This document shows positions 1 through 8,677 of a stretch of DNA of 43,867 bases, piece after piece (positions within the stretch are counted from its first letter, which is position 1; the number at the start of each line of letters is the position of its first letter). The notes beneath the pieces were generated by a model. That model saw only the letters and a program-made list of their open reading frames with translations, made no database searches and had not been told where the DNA came from. The DNA lies in NCBI GenBank assembly GCA_013289065.1, contig JABDAP010000012.1:1-43867 (forward strand), written 5' to 3'. Source of the DNA: Bacteroidota bacterium. Its GTDB lineage: Bacteria > Bacteroidota > Bacteroidia > Chitinophagales > Chitinophagaceae. The position numbers and the translations under genes were made by a program.

Positions 1-1605
1 AATGGGAAATATACATCCAGTACAACACGCTTCCCGCCGGAGCCGAATGGTTATTTGCATATCGGCCATGCAAAAAGTATCTGCCTGAATTTTGGCCTTG
101 CAAAAAAATATGGCGGCAAAACCAACCTGCGTTTTGATGATACCAATCCTAGTACGGAAGAAACAGAATATGTTGACAGTATCAAAGATGATGTGCGCTG
201 GCTCGGTTTTGAATGGGCCAATGAATTATATGCATCGGATTATTTTGAGCAGTTGTATCAATTTGCTGCAAAGCTGATCGGTAAAGGTTTGGCATATGTT
301 GATGATAGTACCAGCGATGAGATCGCACAACAAAAAGGCACTCCCACAATACCAGGTACACGAAATCATTTTGCCGATAGAACTGTGGAAGAGAACCTGC
401 AATTGTTTACCGATATGCGTGCAGGAAAATATGCTGACGGATCAAAAGTAGTGCGTGCAAAGATCGATATGGCATCACCCAACATGTTGCTGCGTGATCC
501 GATCATTTACCGGATCAAACACGCGCATCATCACCGCACCGGCGATAACTGGTGTATTTACCCGATGTATGATTTTGCACACGGGCAAAGCGATTCGATC
601 GAAAATATCACTCACTCGATCTGCACGCTGGAATTTATTCCGCACCGCGACCTGTATAACTGGTGTATTGAAAAACTGGAAATATTCCCTTCGCACCAAT
701 ATGAGTTTGCACGTTTGAATATGACATACACTATCATGAGCAAACGCAAACTGCTGCAACTCGTAAATGAAAAACATGTAACCGGTTGGGACGACCCGCG
801 TATGTCTACCATCAGCGGTATGCGCCGCAGAGGCTATACCGCAGAAGCGATACGCGAATTTTGTGAAAGGATCGGCGTTGCCAAAAGGGAAAACCTGATC
901 GATGTAAGCCTGCTTGAATTTTGTGTGCGTGAACACCTGAACAAAATTGCTTTGCGCAGGATGGTTGTTTTTGATCCGTTGAAAATTGTGATCACCAATT
1001 ATGATAGCGAGGGTGAATTATTACCAAGTGAAAATAATCCGGAAGATGCCAATTCAGGCCACCGCGATGTTCCGTTCAGTAAAGAACTTTTTATTGAACG
1101 CGAAGATTTTATGGAAGTGGCGCCAAAGAAATATTTCCGTCTCGCACCCGGACAAATGGTTCGCCTGAAAAGCGCCTACATCATCAAATGCGATGAAGTG
1201 GTGAAAGATGCTGCCGGAAATATTACAGAATTAAAATGCACCTATTTTCCCGAAAGCAAAAGCGGCGCCGATACATCGGGTATCAATGTAAAAGGCACGC
1301 TGCATTGGGTTAGCGTGCAACATGCAGTGGCTGCAGAGGTTCGCCTGTACGACCGTTTATTCAAAGTGGAAGATGTTGCCAATGCAGAAGGCGATTTTAA
1401 AGACCATATCAACGAAAATTCTTTGGAAGTGATCGGCCATGCTTATGCAGAACCTGCGTTGTTACATGATAAAGCAGGCGACAGGTACCAGTTTATCCGT
1501 AAAGGTTATTTTAGTTTAGATAAAGACAGTTCAGCAGGCAAACCTGTATTTAACAGAACAGTTACTTTGAAAGATGCGTGGGCGAAGGAAGTAAAGAAGA
1601 ACTGA
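1..1605 (+). CDS. glnS: Glutaminyl-tRNA synthetase, 5'-truncated by window edge
   Basis: Frame is open from base 1 ([27 protein letters not shown]...), with class I HIGH motif and MSKRKL (KMSKS-like) motif; the TTG at 55 in the ORF track is not the true start. Confidence 0.95.
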   Translation, partial: NGKYTSSTTRFPPEPNGYLHIGHAKSICLNFGLAKKYGGKTNLRFDDTNPSTEETEYVDSIKDDVRWLGFEWANELYASDYFEQLYQFAAKLIGKGLAYVDDSTSDEIAQQKGTPTIPGTRNHFADRTVEENLQLFTDMRAGKYADGSKVVRAKIDMASPNMLLRDPIIYRIKHAHHHRTGDNWCIYPMYDFAHGQSDSIENITHSICTLEFIPHRDLYNWCIEKLEIFPSHQYEFARLNMTYTIMSKRKLLQLVNEKHVTGWDDPRMSTISGMRRRGYTAEAIREFCERIGVAKRENLIDVSLLEFCVREHLNKIALRRMVVFDPLKIVITNYDSEGELLPSENNPEDANSGHRDVPFSKELFIEREDFMEVAPKKYFRLAPGQMVRLKSAYIIKCDEVVKDAAGNITELKCTYFPESKSGADTSGINVKGTLHWVSVQHAVAAEVRLYDRLFKVEDVANAEGDFKDHINENSLEVIGHAYAEPALLHDKAGDRYQFIRKGYFSLDKDSSAGKPVFNRTVTLKDAWAKEVKKN

Positions 1606-1606
1606 T

Positions 1607-1716
1607 AGGTTTATTTGTTTATTAGTTTACTTGTTTATTGGCATTTGAAATACATCTCCGGCCTGAAACCATCTGCAAACAAATAAATTGCTAAACCGAT
1701 AAACCACTAAACCAAT
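1607..1716. repeat. Imperfect palindromic intergenic repeat, ggttta-type words of period 8
   Basis: Left arm ggtttatttgtttattagtttacttgtttattgg; reverse complement of the right arm starts ggtttagtggtttatcggttta. About 24/34 positions match by eye. Begins 2 nt after the glnS stop. Confidence 0.55.
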
Positions 1717-1724
1717 TTCCGTAA

Positions 1725-3134
1725 ATGGATCTACTACATAAATTTCAAAACCACTGGCAGAAACAATTCTGTCATCTGTCATCTAACAACTTACAGCTGT
1801 TACTCGCAGTGAGTGGTGGCGTGGATAGTGTGGTGCTGGTGGATCTTGTTCAGCGGTCAGGTTTTAATTTTCATATGGCACATTGTAATTTTCAATTGCG
1901 CGGATCGGAGAGCGAACGCGATGAAAATTTTGTTCGTTCGTTGGGTACAAAATATGAGCAGGAAATATCGGTGAAACGTTTCGACACAAAACAATACGCT
2001 GCCGATAATAAAATTTCTATACAGGAAGCCGCCAGGGATCTGCGATATGCGTGGTTCAAAGAGATAGTTGACAGATGGGAGATGGCAGATGACAGCAGGA
2101 AGGAGGAAAAGGAAACCGGCACTATCATCCGCCATCTTTCATCTAACAACTCTCCCCACAACTTCATCGCCACTGCGCATCATGCGGATGATAATATTGA
2201 AACATTGCTGATGCATTTTTTTCGCGGTACGGGAATACAGGGATTGATGGGGATACAGCCCGAATTAAAAGAACGTAGACTGATCAGGCCCTTACTTTGT
2301 TTTCGCAAGAGTGAATTATTGGAATATGCTGCGGCAAATAAACTGGAGTTTGTAGAAGACTCTTCCAACGCATCGGATAAATACACACGCAATTTTTTCC
2401 GTAACCAGTTATTGCCGCAGATCAAAGAAGTGTTTCCAAAAGTAGAAGAAAACCTGTTGCATAATATTGAACGATTGCAGGAAGTATCAGCCTTGTATCG
2501 CCAGTCTGTTGAACAACATGTTAAAAAATTAGTTGAGCAGAAAGGAAATGAAATTCATATTCCTGTTATCAAATGGAAAAGAACAAATCCATTACATACT
2601 ATTACATGGGAACTGATCAAACCCTATCATTTTCATGCGGCTCAGACAGAAGAGGTGATCAAATTACTGGATGCGGAGAACGGCAGCTATCAATCATCCG
2701 CAACACATCGTATCATTAAGAACCGCAACTGGATGATCATTTCGCCTGTTGCAACGGAAACAGCGCAGCATATTGTTATTGGGCCAGATGATAAAGAAGT
2801 TTTGTTTGAGAATGGGATGTTGGCTGTAAGCCATGAGCCTGCAGCTATCAGCTTTGCGTTGACGGAAGCTTTCCTTGATGCGAATGAAATCGGGTTTCCT
2901 TTATTGCTGCGAAAATATAAAACCGGCGATTATTTTTACCCGTTGGGAATGCAGAAAAAAAAGAAAGTCAGTAAATTTTTGATAGACCTGAAATTATCCA
3001 GGACGGATAAAGAAAAAGTTTGGGTGATCGAAAGCGATAAAAAAATATTGTGGGTAGTTGGTTATCGTATCGACAACCGTTTTAAAGTGAACGACCAGAC
3101 AAAAAATATTTTACATATTACCTTCCGGAAATAA
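1725..3134 (+). CDS. tilS: tRNA(Ile)-lysidine synthetase with in-frame palindromic repeat insertion
   Basis: PP-loop motif LLLAVSGGVDSVVL, HHADDNIETLLMHFFRGTGIQGLMGI, C-terminal TilS domain. Confidence 0.93.
   Translation: MDLLHKFQNHWQKQFCHLSSNNLQLLLAVSGGVDSVVLVDLVQRSGFNFHMAHCNFQLRGSESERDENFVRSLGTKYEQEISVKRFDTKQYAADNKISIQEAARDLRYAWFKEIVDRWEMADDSRKEEKETGTIIRHLSSNNSPHNFIATAHHADDNIETLLMHFFRGTGIQGLMGIQPELKERRLIRPLLCFRKSELLEYAAANKLEFVEDSSNASDKYTRNFFRNQLLPQIKEVFPKVEENLLHNIERLQEVSALYRQSVEQHVKKLVEQKGNEIHIPVIKWKRTNPLHTITWELIKPYHFHAAQTEEVIKLLDAENGSYQSSATHRIIKNRNWMIISPVATETAQHIVIGPDDKEVLFENGMLAVSHEPAAISFALTEAFLDANEIGFPLLLRKYKTGDYFYPLGMQKKKKVSKFLIDLKLSRTDKEKVWVIESDKKILWVVGYRIDNRFKVNDQTKNILHITFRK
1771..1790. 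repeat. Half-copy of the tilS palindromic repeat arm
   Basis: gtcatctgtcatctaacaac matches 2131-2150 gccatctttcatctaacaac at 18/20; both encode HLSSNN in the same frame. Confidence 0.6.
2067..2150. repeat. 84-nt palindromic element inside tilS coding sequence
   Basis: Left arm 2067-2093 gttgacagatgggagatggcagatgac; right arm 2124-2150 atcatccgccatctttcatctaacaac. About 20-21 of 27 positions pair. 30-nt loop. Arms are 7-bp words (acagatg/ggagatg/gcagatg). Confidence 0.75.
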
Positions 3135-3762
3135 AACTACTCACTTCGTCTACAAAATGCGTAACCGGGCGGAAGCTGCTAAGAAGCTGGCAGGCGATAA
3201 TAAAAAATACGATCCCGAATATGGCGCCCCAGATATGCGCTGAGTGATTGATGTTTCCTCTTCCTTTTTTTGCGAGATAAGCAGACACGATCAGATACAA
3301 AGGCCCGAAAATAAAAGCAGGTATACCAACCGGGATCGGAAATATTTCCAGCTTCATGGTTGGATACAACATAATGCCAACAAAGATCACAGCAGATACA
3401 GCACCCGATGCACCCAGGCTGCGGTAATAATAATCATCTTTATGTTTAAAATAAGTTGGCAGTAAACAGGCTACTAATGAAGTAATGTAGAGGATGGTAT
3501 ATAAGGTCTTTCCGGAGTCATAAAAAATTTCAACAAAAGCTTTCTCCACAATTCCGCCGAACATGTAAAATGTGTACATGTTAAAAGCAAGATGCATAAT
3601 GTCTGCATGAATAAACCCGCACGTAATAAACCGGTACCACTGGTTTTGATTGGTTACGGCAGTAGGATAGAAGATGAGATCATTGGTGATCTTTTCATTT
3701 GAAAATGCGACGAACGAGATCACGCAGGTAAGTAATAAAATGATCAGTGTTACAGTAAGCAT
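3118..3762 (-). CDS. Rhomboid family intramembrane serine protease
   Basis: Multi-TM protein with GFIHADIMHLAFNMYTFYMFG, SLGASGAVSAV (catalytic Ser) and a late SAHIWGA His motif. Confidence 0.92.
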   Translation of the reverse strand: MLTVTLIILLLTCVISFVAFSNEKITNDLIFYPTAVTNQNQWYRFITCGFIHADIMHLAFNMYTFYMFGGIVEKAFVEIFYDSGKTLYTILYITSLVACLLPTYFKHKDDYYYRSLGASGAVSAVIFVGIMLYPTMKLEIFPIPVGIPAFIFGPLYLIVSAYLAKKGRGNINHSAHIWGAIFGIVFFIIACQLLSSFRPVTHFVDEVSSFISGR

Positions 3763-3810
3763 CCGGCAATTTACTTATTTATCAAAAAAAGAGCCGTTAA
3801 ATAATTTGCC

Positions 3811-3868
3811 GCCACAGAATACACAGATTTGCACAGACATTCTGTGTTCGTCTGTGTTATTCTGTGGC
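3811..3868. repeat. Palindromic intergenic repeat (gccacagaa.acacaga family)
   Basis: gccacagaatacacagatttgcacaga pairs with tctgtgttcgtctgtgttattctgtggc; related to the element at 29606-29672. Ends 8 nt past the rlmH stop. Confidence 0.8.
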
Positions 3869-3876
3869 AATAAAAA

Positions 3877-4350
3877 TTAACTATGATGATATTTTTCGTT
3901 TCGCAGGATAGTGCATGCCCGGTAAACCTGTTCAGCCAATACCAATCTTACCAGCATATGCGGAAATACGAGTTTTGAAAGGCTCCAGGTATGATCGGCC
4001 CTTTTCATCACTGAATCATCTACACCAAATGCACCGCCAATTAAAAAGATGATCCGTTTAGTACTTTCATTCGCGCGTTGCTGGATCCATTGTGCGAGTT
4101 CGGGAGAACTGAATTGTTTGCCTCTTTCATCCAATAAAATAAGGTGATCGTCTTTTTTAATCTGCTGGAGAATAACGGTAGCTTCTGCTTTTTTTAATTC
4201 TGTCTCTGATAAATTCGCCGCATTTTTTACCGGTGGAATAATGAGCCAATCAACAGTAAAATAATTATTGATGCGTTTGGTAAATTCTTCAATGCCCGCT
4301 TTGGCATAAGCTTCATGGGGTTTACCGACTGACCAGAATTGAATCTTCAT
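3877..4350 (-). CDS. rlmH: 23S rRNA (pseudouridine(1915)-N(3))-methyltransferase RlmH
   Basis: 157 aa; MKIQFWSVGKPHEAYAKAGIEEFTKRI, LDERGKQFSSPELAQWI, FLIGGAFGVDD, C-terminal LAEQVYRACTILRNEKYHH. Confidence 0.96.
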   Translation of the reverse strand: MKIQFWSVGKPHEAYAKAGIEEFTKRINNYFTVDWLIIPPVKNAANLSETELKKAEATVILQQIKKDDHLILLDERGKQFSSPELAQWIQQRANESTKRIIFLIGGAFGVDDSVMKRADHTWSLSKLVFPHMLVRLVLAEQVYRACTILRNEKYHHS

Positions 4351-4360
4351 GGATTAAAAA

Positions 4361-4429
4361 TTTGGAAATTTTGGAATTGGGAAATTGGGAAATTGAATTT
4401 CGAAATTTCCCAATTCCAAAATTCCAAAA
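4361..4429. repeat. Palindromic intergenic repeat (ttttggaattgggaaatt family)
   Basis: Perfect 18-bp stem 4369-4386 / 4404-4421; arm made of ggaaattg-type 8-mers. Ends 4 nt past the preA stop. Confidence 0.85.
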
Positions 4430-4433
4430 TAAA

Positions 4434-5702
4434 TTAATGGTCATTCAAAGGCAAACCCAAACGCTGGTAATCTTTCCAGTTTAAGTATTCAGGCGCAACC
4501 CGGTGTTCTTCCATAGTGATGCAATCATTTACCGGACAAACGAGCTGGCATAAATTGCAACCCACGCATTCTTTTTCTTTTATGGTGTAGGTATTGTACG
4601 GATTGCCATAATCAAGATTGATCGATTGATGCGAAGCATCCTCGCAAACAATATAACATAACCCGCAATGGATACATTTATCCTGGTTGATCTTTGCAAT
4701 GTGGTGAAAGTTGATATCAAGGTCTTCCCAATGCGTAATATTGTTTACGGATGCGCCGATAAAGTCTTCAATTTTTTGATAACCTTTTTCATCCATCCAG
4801 TTGTTCAGGCCATCACACATGTCTTCAATAATTCTGAAACCGTGTTTCATCACAGCGGTACAAACCTGCACATTTGATGCGCCTAGTAACATAAATTCAA
4901 CAGCATCTTTCCATGTGCTGACACCACCAATGCCCGAGATGGGAACTTTTTTTGTGGTTTCATTCTGGCTGATATTTGTCAGCATTTTTAACGCGATCGG
5001 TTTTACAGCCGGCCCGCAATACCCGCCAAACACCGATTTGCCGCCAACATTTGGATTAGGTACCAAAGAATCCAGGTCAATTCCTGTAACTGATTGAATA
5101 GTGTTGATAAGCGATAATGCATTGGTTCCCGCTTCTACACAAGCCTTACCTGTTGGCACCGGCGAATGCACGTTGGGCGTGAGTTTGGTAATAACGGGTA
5201 TGGTTGCTTTTTCTATTACCCATTCAACAACCATGCGTGCAATTTCCGGATCCTGCCCAACGGCAGCGCCCATGCCTCTTTCCGTCATGCCATGCGGGCA
5301 ACCGAAATTTAATTCTAAACCATGTGCGCCGGTATCTTCTGTTTTTTTAATTAATTCATGCCAGCTGTTCCTGTCATTATCCGCCATGAGTGACACGATC
5401 ATCGCACGGTCTGGAAACAGTTTGATACATTCTTCGATCTCTTTTAAATTCAAATGCAATGGCCTGTCGCTGATGAGTTCAATATTATTAAAACCCATTA
5501 CACGCGTGCCATTAAAATCAACAGCAGAATATCTTGACGAAACATTTTTTACCTGGCTACCCAAAGTTTTCCAGACCACGCCGCCCCAGCCGGCTTCAAA
5601 TGCACGTAATACATTTATTTTTTTATCCGTAGGAGGTGCGCTCGCCAGCCAGAAAGGGTTGGGGGATTTGATGCCGAGGAAATTTGCAGATATATCAGCC
5701 AT
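4434..5702 (-). CDS. preA: NAD-dependent dihydropyrimidine dehydrogenase subunit PreA
   Basis: DHODH-like TIM barrel (LELNFGCPHGM...) with C-terminal 4Fe-4S motifs CIHCGLCYIVCEDA and CVGCNLCQLVCPVNDC. Confidence 0.94.
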   Translation of the reverse strand: MADISANFLGIKSPNPFWLASAPPTDKKINVLRAFEAGWGGVVWKTLGSQVKNVSSRYSAVDFNGTRVMGFNNIELISDRPLHLNLKEIEECIKLFPDRAMIVSLMADNDRNSWHELIKKTEDTGAHGLELNFGCPHGMTERGMGAAVGQDPEIARMVVEWVIEKATIPVITKLTPNVHSPVPTGKACVEAGTNALSLINTIQSVTGIDLDSLVPNPNVGGKSVFGGYCGPAVKPIALKMLTNISQNETTKKVPISGIGGVSTWKDAVEFMLLGASNVQVCTAVMKHGFRIIEDMCDGLNNWMDEKGYQKIEDFIGASVNNITHWEDLDINFHHIAKINQDKCIHCGLCYIVCEDASHQSINLDYGNPYNTYTIKEKECVGCNLCQLVCPVNDCITMEEHRVAPEYLNWKDYQRLGLPLNDH

Positions 5703-5710
5703 GAGATTTA

Positions 5711-5751
5711 TTTTTTTTCACGCAAAGGCGCTAAGGGGCCAAGGCGCAAAG
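5711..5751. repeat. cacgcaaaggcgctaagg repeat, copy 1 (forward)
   Basis: tttttttttcacgcaaaggcgctaaggggccaaggcgcaaag-type sequence; differs from the other two copies at about 2 positions; 8-bp word structure (gcaaaggc/gctaaggg/gccaaggc/gcaaag). Confidence 0.85.
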
Positions 5752-5753
5752 TT

Positions 5754-6134
5754 TTATAATTTATTTACGATTCTATGAATGCCATCTTTAATAAGTTCAA
5801 CATTAAAATTTACCAATATTCCTAATTTACAACCACTCAATTTTAAATAGGTCTGGACTTGTTTATAATGAACAGGTGCTAATGTTTCTATTGATTTTAA
5901 TTCCACAATAACTTTATTTTCTACAATTACATCCGCTCTAAATCCTATTTCCATTTTTATTGCTTCATGAATGAGCGGTATTGGATGTTGCCTGCTAAAA
6001 AATATCCCTGACTTTGTTAGCTCATGACAAAATATTTCTTCATAAACTATTTCAAATAACCCAGGCCCATATTGTTTATGAATTCTAAAACATATATCTA
6101 CAATGACCTTGGATATTTCATTTTCTGTAAGCAT
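5754..6134 (-). CDS. GxxExxY protein (PDDEXK-like family)
   Basis: 126 aa; GPGLFEIVYEEIFCHEL (GxxExxY), RADVIVENKVIVELKSIETLAPVHYKQVQTYLKLSG (nuclease-like D...ELK core), ...LGILVNFNVELIKDGIHRIV. Confidence 0.93.
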   Translation of the reverse strand: MLTENEISKVIVDICFRIHKQYGPGLFEIVYEEIFCHELTKSGIFFSRQHPIPLIHEAIKMEIGFRADVIVENKVIVELKSIETLAPVHYKQVQTYLKLSGCKLGILVNFNVELIKDGIHRIVNKL

Positions 6135-6192
6135 TTCGCCAAGATAAAGAAGCCTACATTTTTTTGATAGCGTATTAACCGCAATATCTTTT

Positions 6193-6231
6193 CTTTGCGC
6201 CTTTGCTCCTTAGCGCCTTTGCGTGAAAAAA
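6193..6231. repeat. cacgcaaaggcgctaagg repeat, copy 2 (inverted), overlapping 3' end of preT
   Basis: ctttgcgcctttgctccttagcgcctttgcgtgaaaaaa; its reverse complement is identical to copy 3 over about 38 nt. Confidence 0.88.
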
Positions 6232-7553
6232 GACAAGATCGCTACCGCTCCATCTTTCCCCGCCTGCACTGCATCTACCACTTCCTTTCCTCCATTTACA
6301 CAGTCACCGCCAGCAAAAACGCCTTCAATATTTGTTGATGAACGATCAATAGATAGTTTGCCACCCGAGTTACTTAAATGATTACTGCTGATCAGATCAT
6401 TGTATGGCATTTGTCCCGCGGCTTTGATGACCATGTCTACTTCAAGTGTGATCGTTTCATTTGTCTGAATAGGGGTACGGCGCCCACTTGCATCGGGCTC
6501 ACCGAGTTGCATGATGTTACATTCCAGATGTGTTGCCTTGCCATTACTTCCTGTAATTTGTTTGGGAGATGCGAGCCAGATAATTTCACAACCATCTAAT
6601 TTGGCAATATTTAACTCTTCTTCCGTACACGGCATTTCATCCTGTGTTCGCCTATAAACAAGTGTAACTTCTTTTGCACCCAATCTTTTTGCCTGTGTTG
6701 CTGCATCGATTGCCGTCATGCCCATCCCGATCACGGCAACTTTATCGCCAACCGGAACAGAAGAATATCCTTTTGTGCGGATATCATAAATAAAACCGAT
6801 CGCATCTGTTACACCTGATAATTCTTCACCGGCAATATCCAGTTGGCGAGCAATACCAACACCAAAACCGAGATACACCGCATCATATTCTTTTTGTAAT
6901 TGTTCCAGTGAGATATTCTTTCCCAGCTCCTGGTTGTATTTTATTTCAATACCGCCAACAGATAAAATAAAATTCACTTCATCTTCGCAAAACTCAGGTG
7001 TTACTTTATAGGCAGCAATTCCATATGTCATCAATCCGCCGCCTTTACTTTCTTTTTCAAAAACTGTAACATCAACACCTTCGCGTGATAATGCATGCGC
7101 ACAACTCAGTCCCGCCGGGCCGGCGCCAACTACTGCTACTCTTTTTCCATTCGATGGTTTCCTGTTGAACAACGGCCATTTTTCTGCGATCGCTTTCTCG
7201 GTTGCATACCGTTGCAGTTTAGCAATCGGTATAGCTTCTTCATCCATCAAATTAAAAACGCAGGCGCCTTCGCATAATTTCTCTACCGGGCAAACCTTAC
7301 TGCATCCGCCGCCCATAATATTGGCCGATAAAATGGTAAGTGCCGAACCTTTCATATTATCAGTAGTGATCTGTTTAATAAACTTCGGAACATTGATGCT
7401 TGTGGGGCAACTCTTCGTACATGGCGCATCATAACAAAATAAACAACGGTTGGCTTCTACCAGCGCAGCATCTTTTGTTTCAAACGGCGGATGAATGTCG
7501 CTGAAATTTTGTTCGTATTGTTCTGCTGTTAACCTGTTATTTGTAATTGCCAT
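6210..7553 (-). CDS. preT: NAD(P)-dependent dihydropyrimidine dehydrogenase subunit PreT / glutamate synthase small-subunit-like oxidoreductase
   Basis: N-terminal Cys-rich Fe-S region (CLFCYDAPCTKSCPT, CSKVCPVEKLCEGAC), FAD GAGPAGLSCAHAL and NAD(P) GMGMTAIDAA motifs; near preA. Confidence 0.92.
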   Translation of the reverse strand: MAITNNRLTAEQYEQNFSDIHPPFETKDAALVEANRCLFCYDAPCTKSCPTSINVPKFIKQITTDNMKGSALTILSANIMGGGCSKVCPVEKLCEGACVFNLMDEEAIPIAKLQRYATEKAIAEKWPLFNRKPSNGKRVAVVGAGPAGLSCAHALSREGVDVTVFEKESKGGGLMTYGIAAYKVTPEFCEDEVNFILSVGGIEIKYNQELGKNISLEQLQKEYDAVYLGFGVGIARQLDIAGEELSGVTDAIGFIYDIRTKGYSSVPVGDKVAVIGMGMTAIDAATQAKRLGAKEVTLVYRRTQDEMPCTEEELNIAKLDGCEIIWLASPKQITGSNGKATHLECNIMQLGEPDASGRRTPIQTNETITLEVDMVIKAAGQMPYNDLISSNHLSNSGGKLSIDRSSTNIEGVFAGGDCVNGGKEVVDAVQAGKDGAVAILSFFTQRR

Positions 7554-7574
7554 TATGTTGTTTTAATACCTGTA

Positions 7575-7613
7575 TTTTTTTCACGCAAAGGCGCTAAGGA
7601 GCAAAGGCGCAAA
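7575..7613. repeat. cacgcaaaggcgctaagg repeat, copy 3 (forward)
   Basis: ttttttcacgcaaaggcgctaaggagcaaaggcgcaaa; ends 5 nt past the stop of the amidohydrolase gene. Confidence 0.88.
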
Positions 7614-7618
7614 TAAAT

Positions 7619-8485
7619 TTATAGCTCAGTTAATTTGCCATACGTCTCTGGCCTTCTGTCGCGGAAGAACTGCCACACACTTCTTACTTCCTCGATCATG
7701 TCCAGATCAAAATCAGCGATCAGTAATTCATCTTTATCTTCCGATGCCTGTGAAAAGATCTGCCCGCGCGGATCTACAAAATAAGAACTGCCATAAAATT
7801 TTCCAAGGTTCCATGGTTTCTCTTCACCAACGCGGTTGATGCAACCCATAAAATATCCGTTCGCAGCAGCATGCGCAGGTTGTTCCAGTTTCCATAAATA
7901 TTGACTTAGGCCCGCAACTGTTGCAGATGGATTATATACGATCTCTGCACCATTCAATCCCAAACATCTTGCGCCATCAGGAAAGTGGCGGTCGTAACAG
8001 ATGTACACGCCCACTTTTGCATATTTTGTTTGAAAAACAGGGTAACCGAGATTACCTGGTTTGAAAAAAAACTTTTCCCAGAAACCGCTTGTATGCGGGA
8101 TATGATTTTTTCGATACTTGCCAAGATAGGTTCCATCCGCATCGATCACCGCTGCCGTATTATATAAAACACCTGCCTGTTCTTTTTCATAAACAGGCAC
8201 GATCATTACCATGTTATATTTTTTTGCATACACCTGCATCCGCTCGATCGTAGGGCCGGGAACGGTTTCAGCGCTTTCGTACCAGGCTTTGTCCTGTCCC
8301 GGGCAGAAATAAGGCGTATTAAAAATTTCCTGGAAACAAAGGATCTGCACACCTTTCTTCCCGGCTTCTTCAATCAGTGGAATGTGTTTCTGCACCATGG
8401 CTTCTTTGATCTCTTCGATCGTTCCTTCACCTTCCGTTTTCGGTAAACTCATTTGGATCAACCCTGATTTGACAATTCTTGGCAT
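7619..8485 (-). CDS. Carbon-nitrogen hydrolase, beta-ureidopropionase / N-carbamoyl amidohydrolase-like
   Basis: Nitrilase-superfamily E-K-C: LCFQEIFNTPYFCP, YRKNHIPH, GVYICYDRHFPDGAR; genomic context of pyrimidine degradation. Confidence 0.88.
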   Translation of the reverse strand: MPRIVKSGLIQMSLPKTEGEGTIEEIKEAMVQKHIPLIEEAGKKGVQILCFQEIFNTPYFCPGQDKAWYESAETVPGPTIERMQVYAKKYNMVMIVPVYEKEQAGVLYNTAAVIDADGTYLGKYRKNHIPHTSGFWEKFFFKPGNLGYPVFQTKYAKVGVYICYDRHFPDGARCLGLNGAEIVYNPSATVAGLSQYLWKLEQPAHAAANGYFMGCINRVGEEKPWNLGKFYGSSYFVDPRGQIFSQASEDKDELLIADFDLDMIEEVRSVWQFFRDRRPETYGKLTEL

Positions 8486-8583
8486 TGCGTTTTATTTTAA
8501 ATGTTGAATGATTTTGTTTTCAGCTCTTGTACAATTTTCATCTTTGTTGCGTCGCACACTTCAGCTGTTGTTTATGGTTCAGC

Positions 8584-8677
8584 TTTTTCCAACCGCAGAG
8601 AACATGAGAGCGCGGAGGTTACGCAGAGATAAACTCTGCGCCAACTCTGCTTCTCCGCGGCTCTGCGGTTGAAAAAA
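8584..8677. repeat. Long palindromic intergenic repeat (aaccgcagag family)
   Basis: tttttccaaccgcagag...cgcggaggttacgcagag pairs with ctctgcgccaactctgcttctccgcggctctgcggttgaaaaaa; abuts the dihydropyrimidinase stop (8678). Confidence 0.85.

Noticed and set aside
475-936. 153-aa minus-strand ORF
   Set aside because: Antisense to glnS; no plausible protein features.
5101-5778. 225-aa plus-strand ORF
   Set aside because: Fully antisense to preA and its 3' part runs through the repeat; composition typical of an antisense shadow ORF.
5711-7613. Possible CRISPR array (three copies of a 38-nt repeat)
   Set aside because: Spacing is irregular (hundreds to >1000 bp), one copy is inverted, and there are no cas genes.
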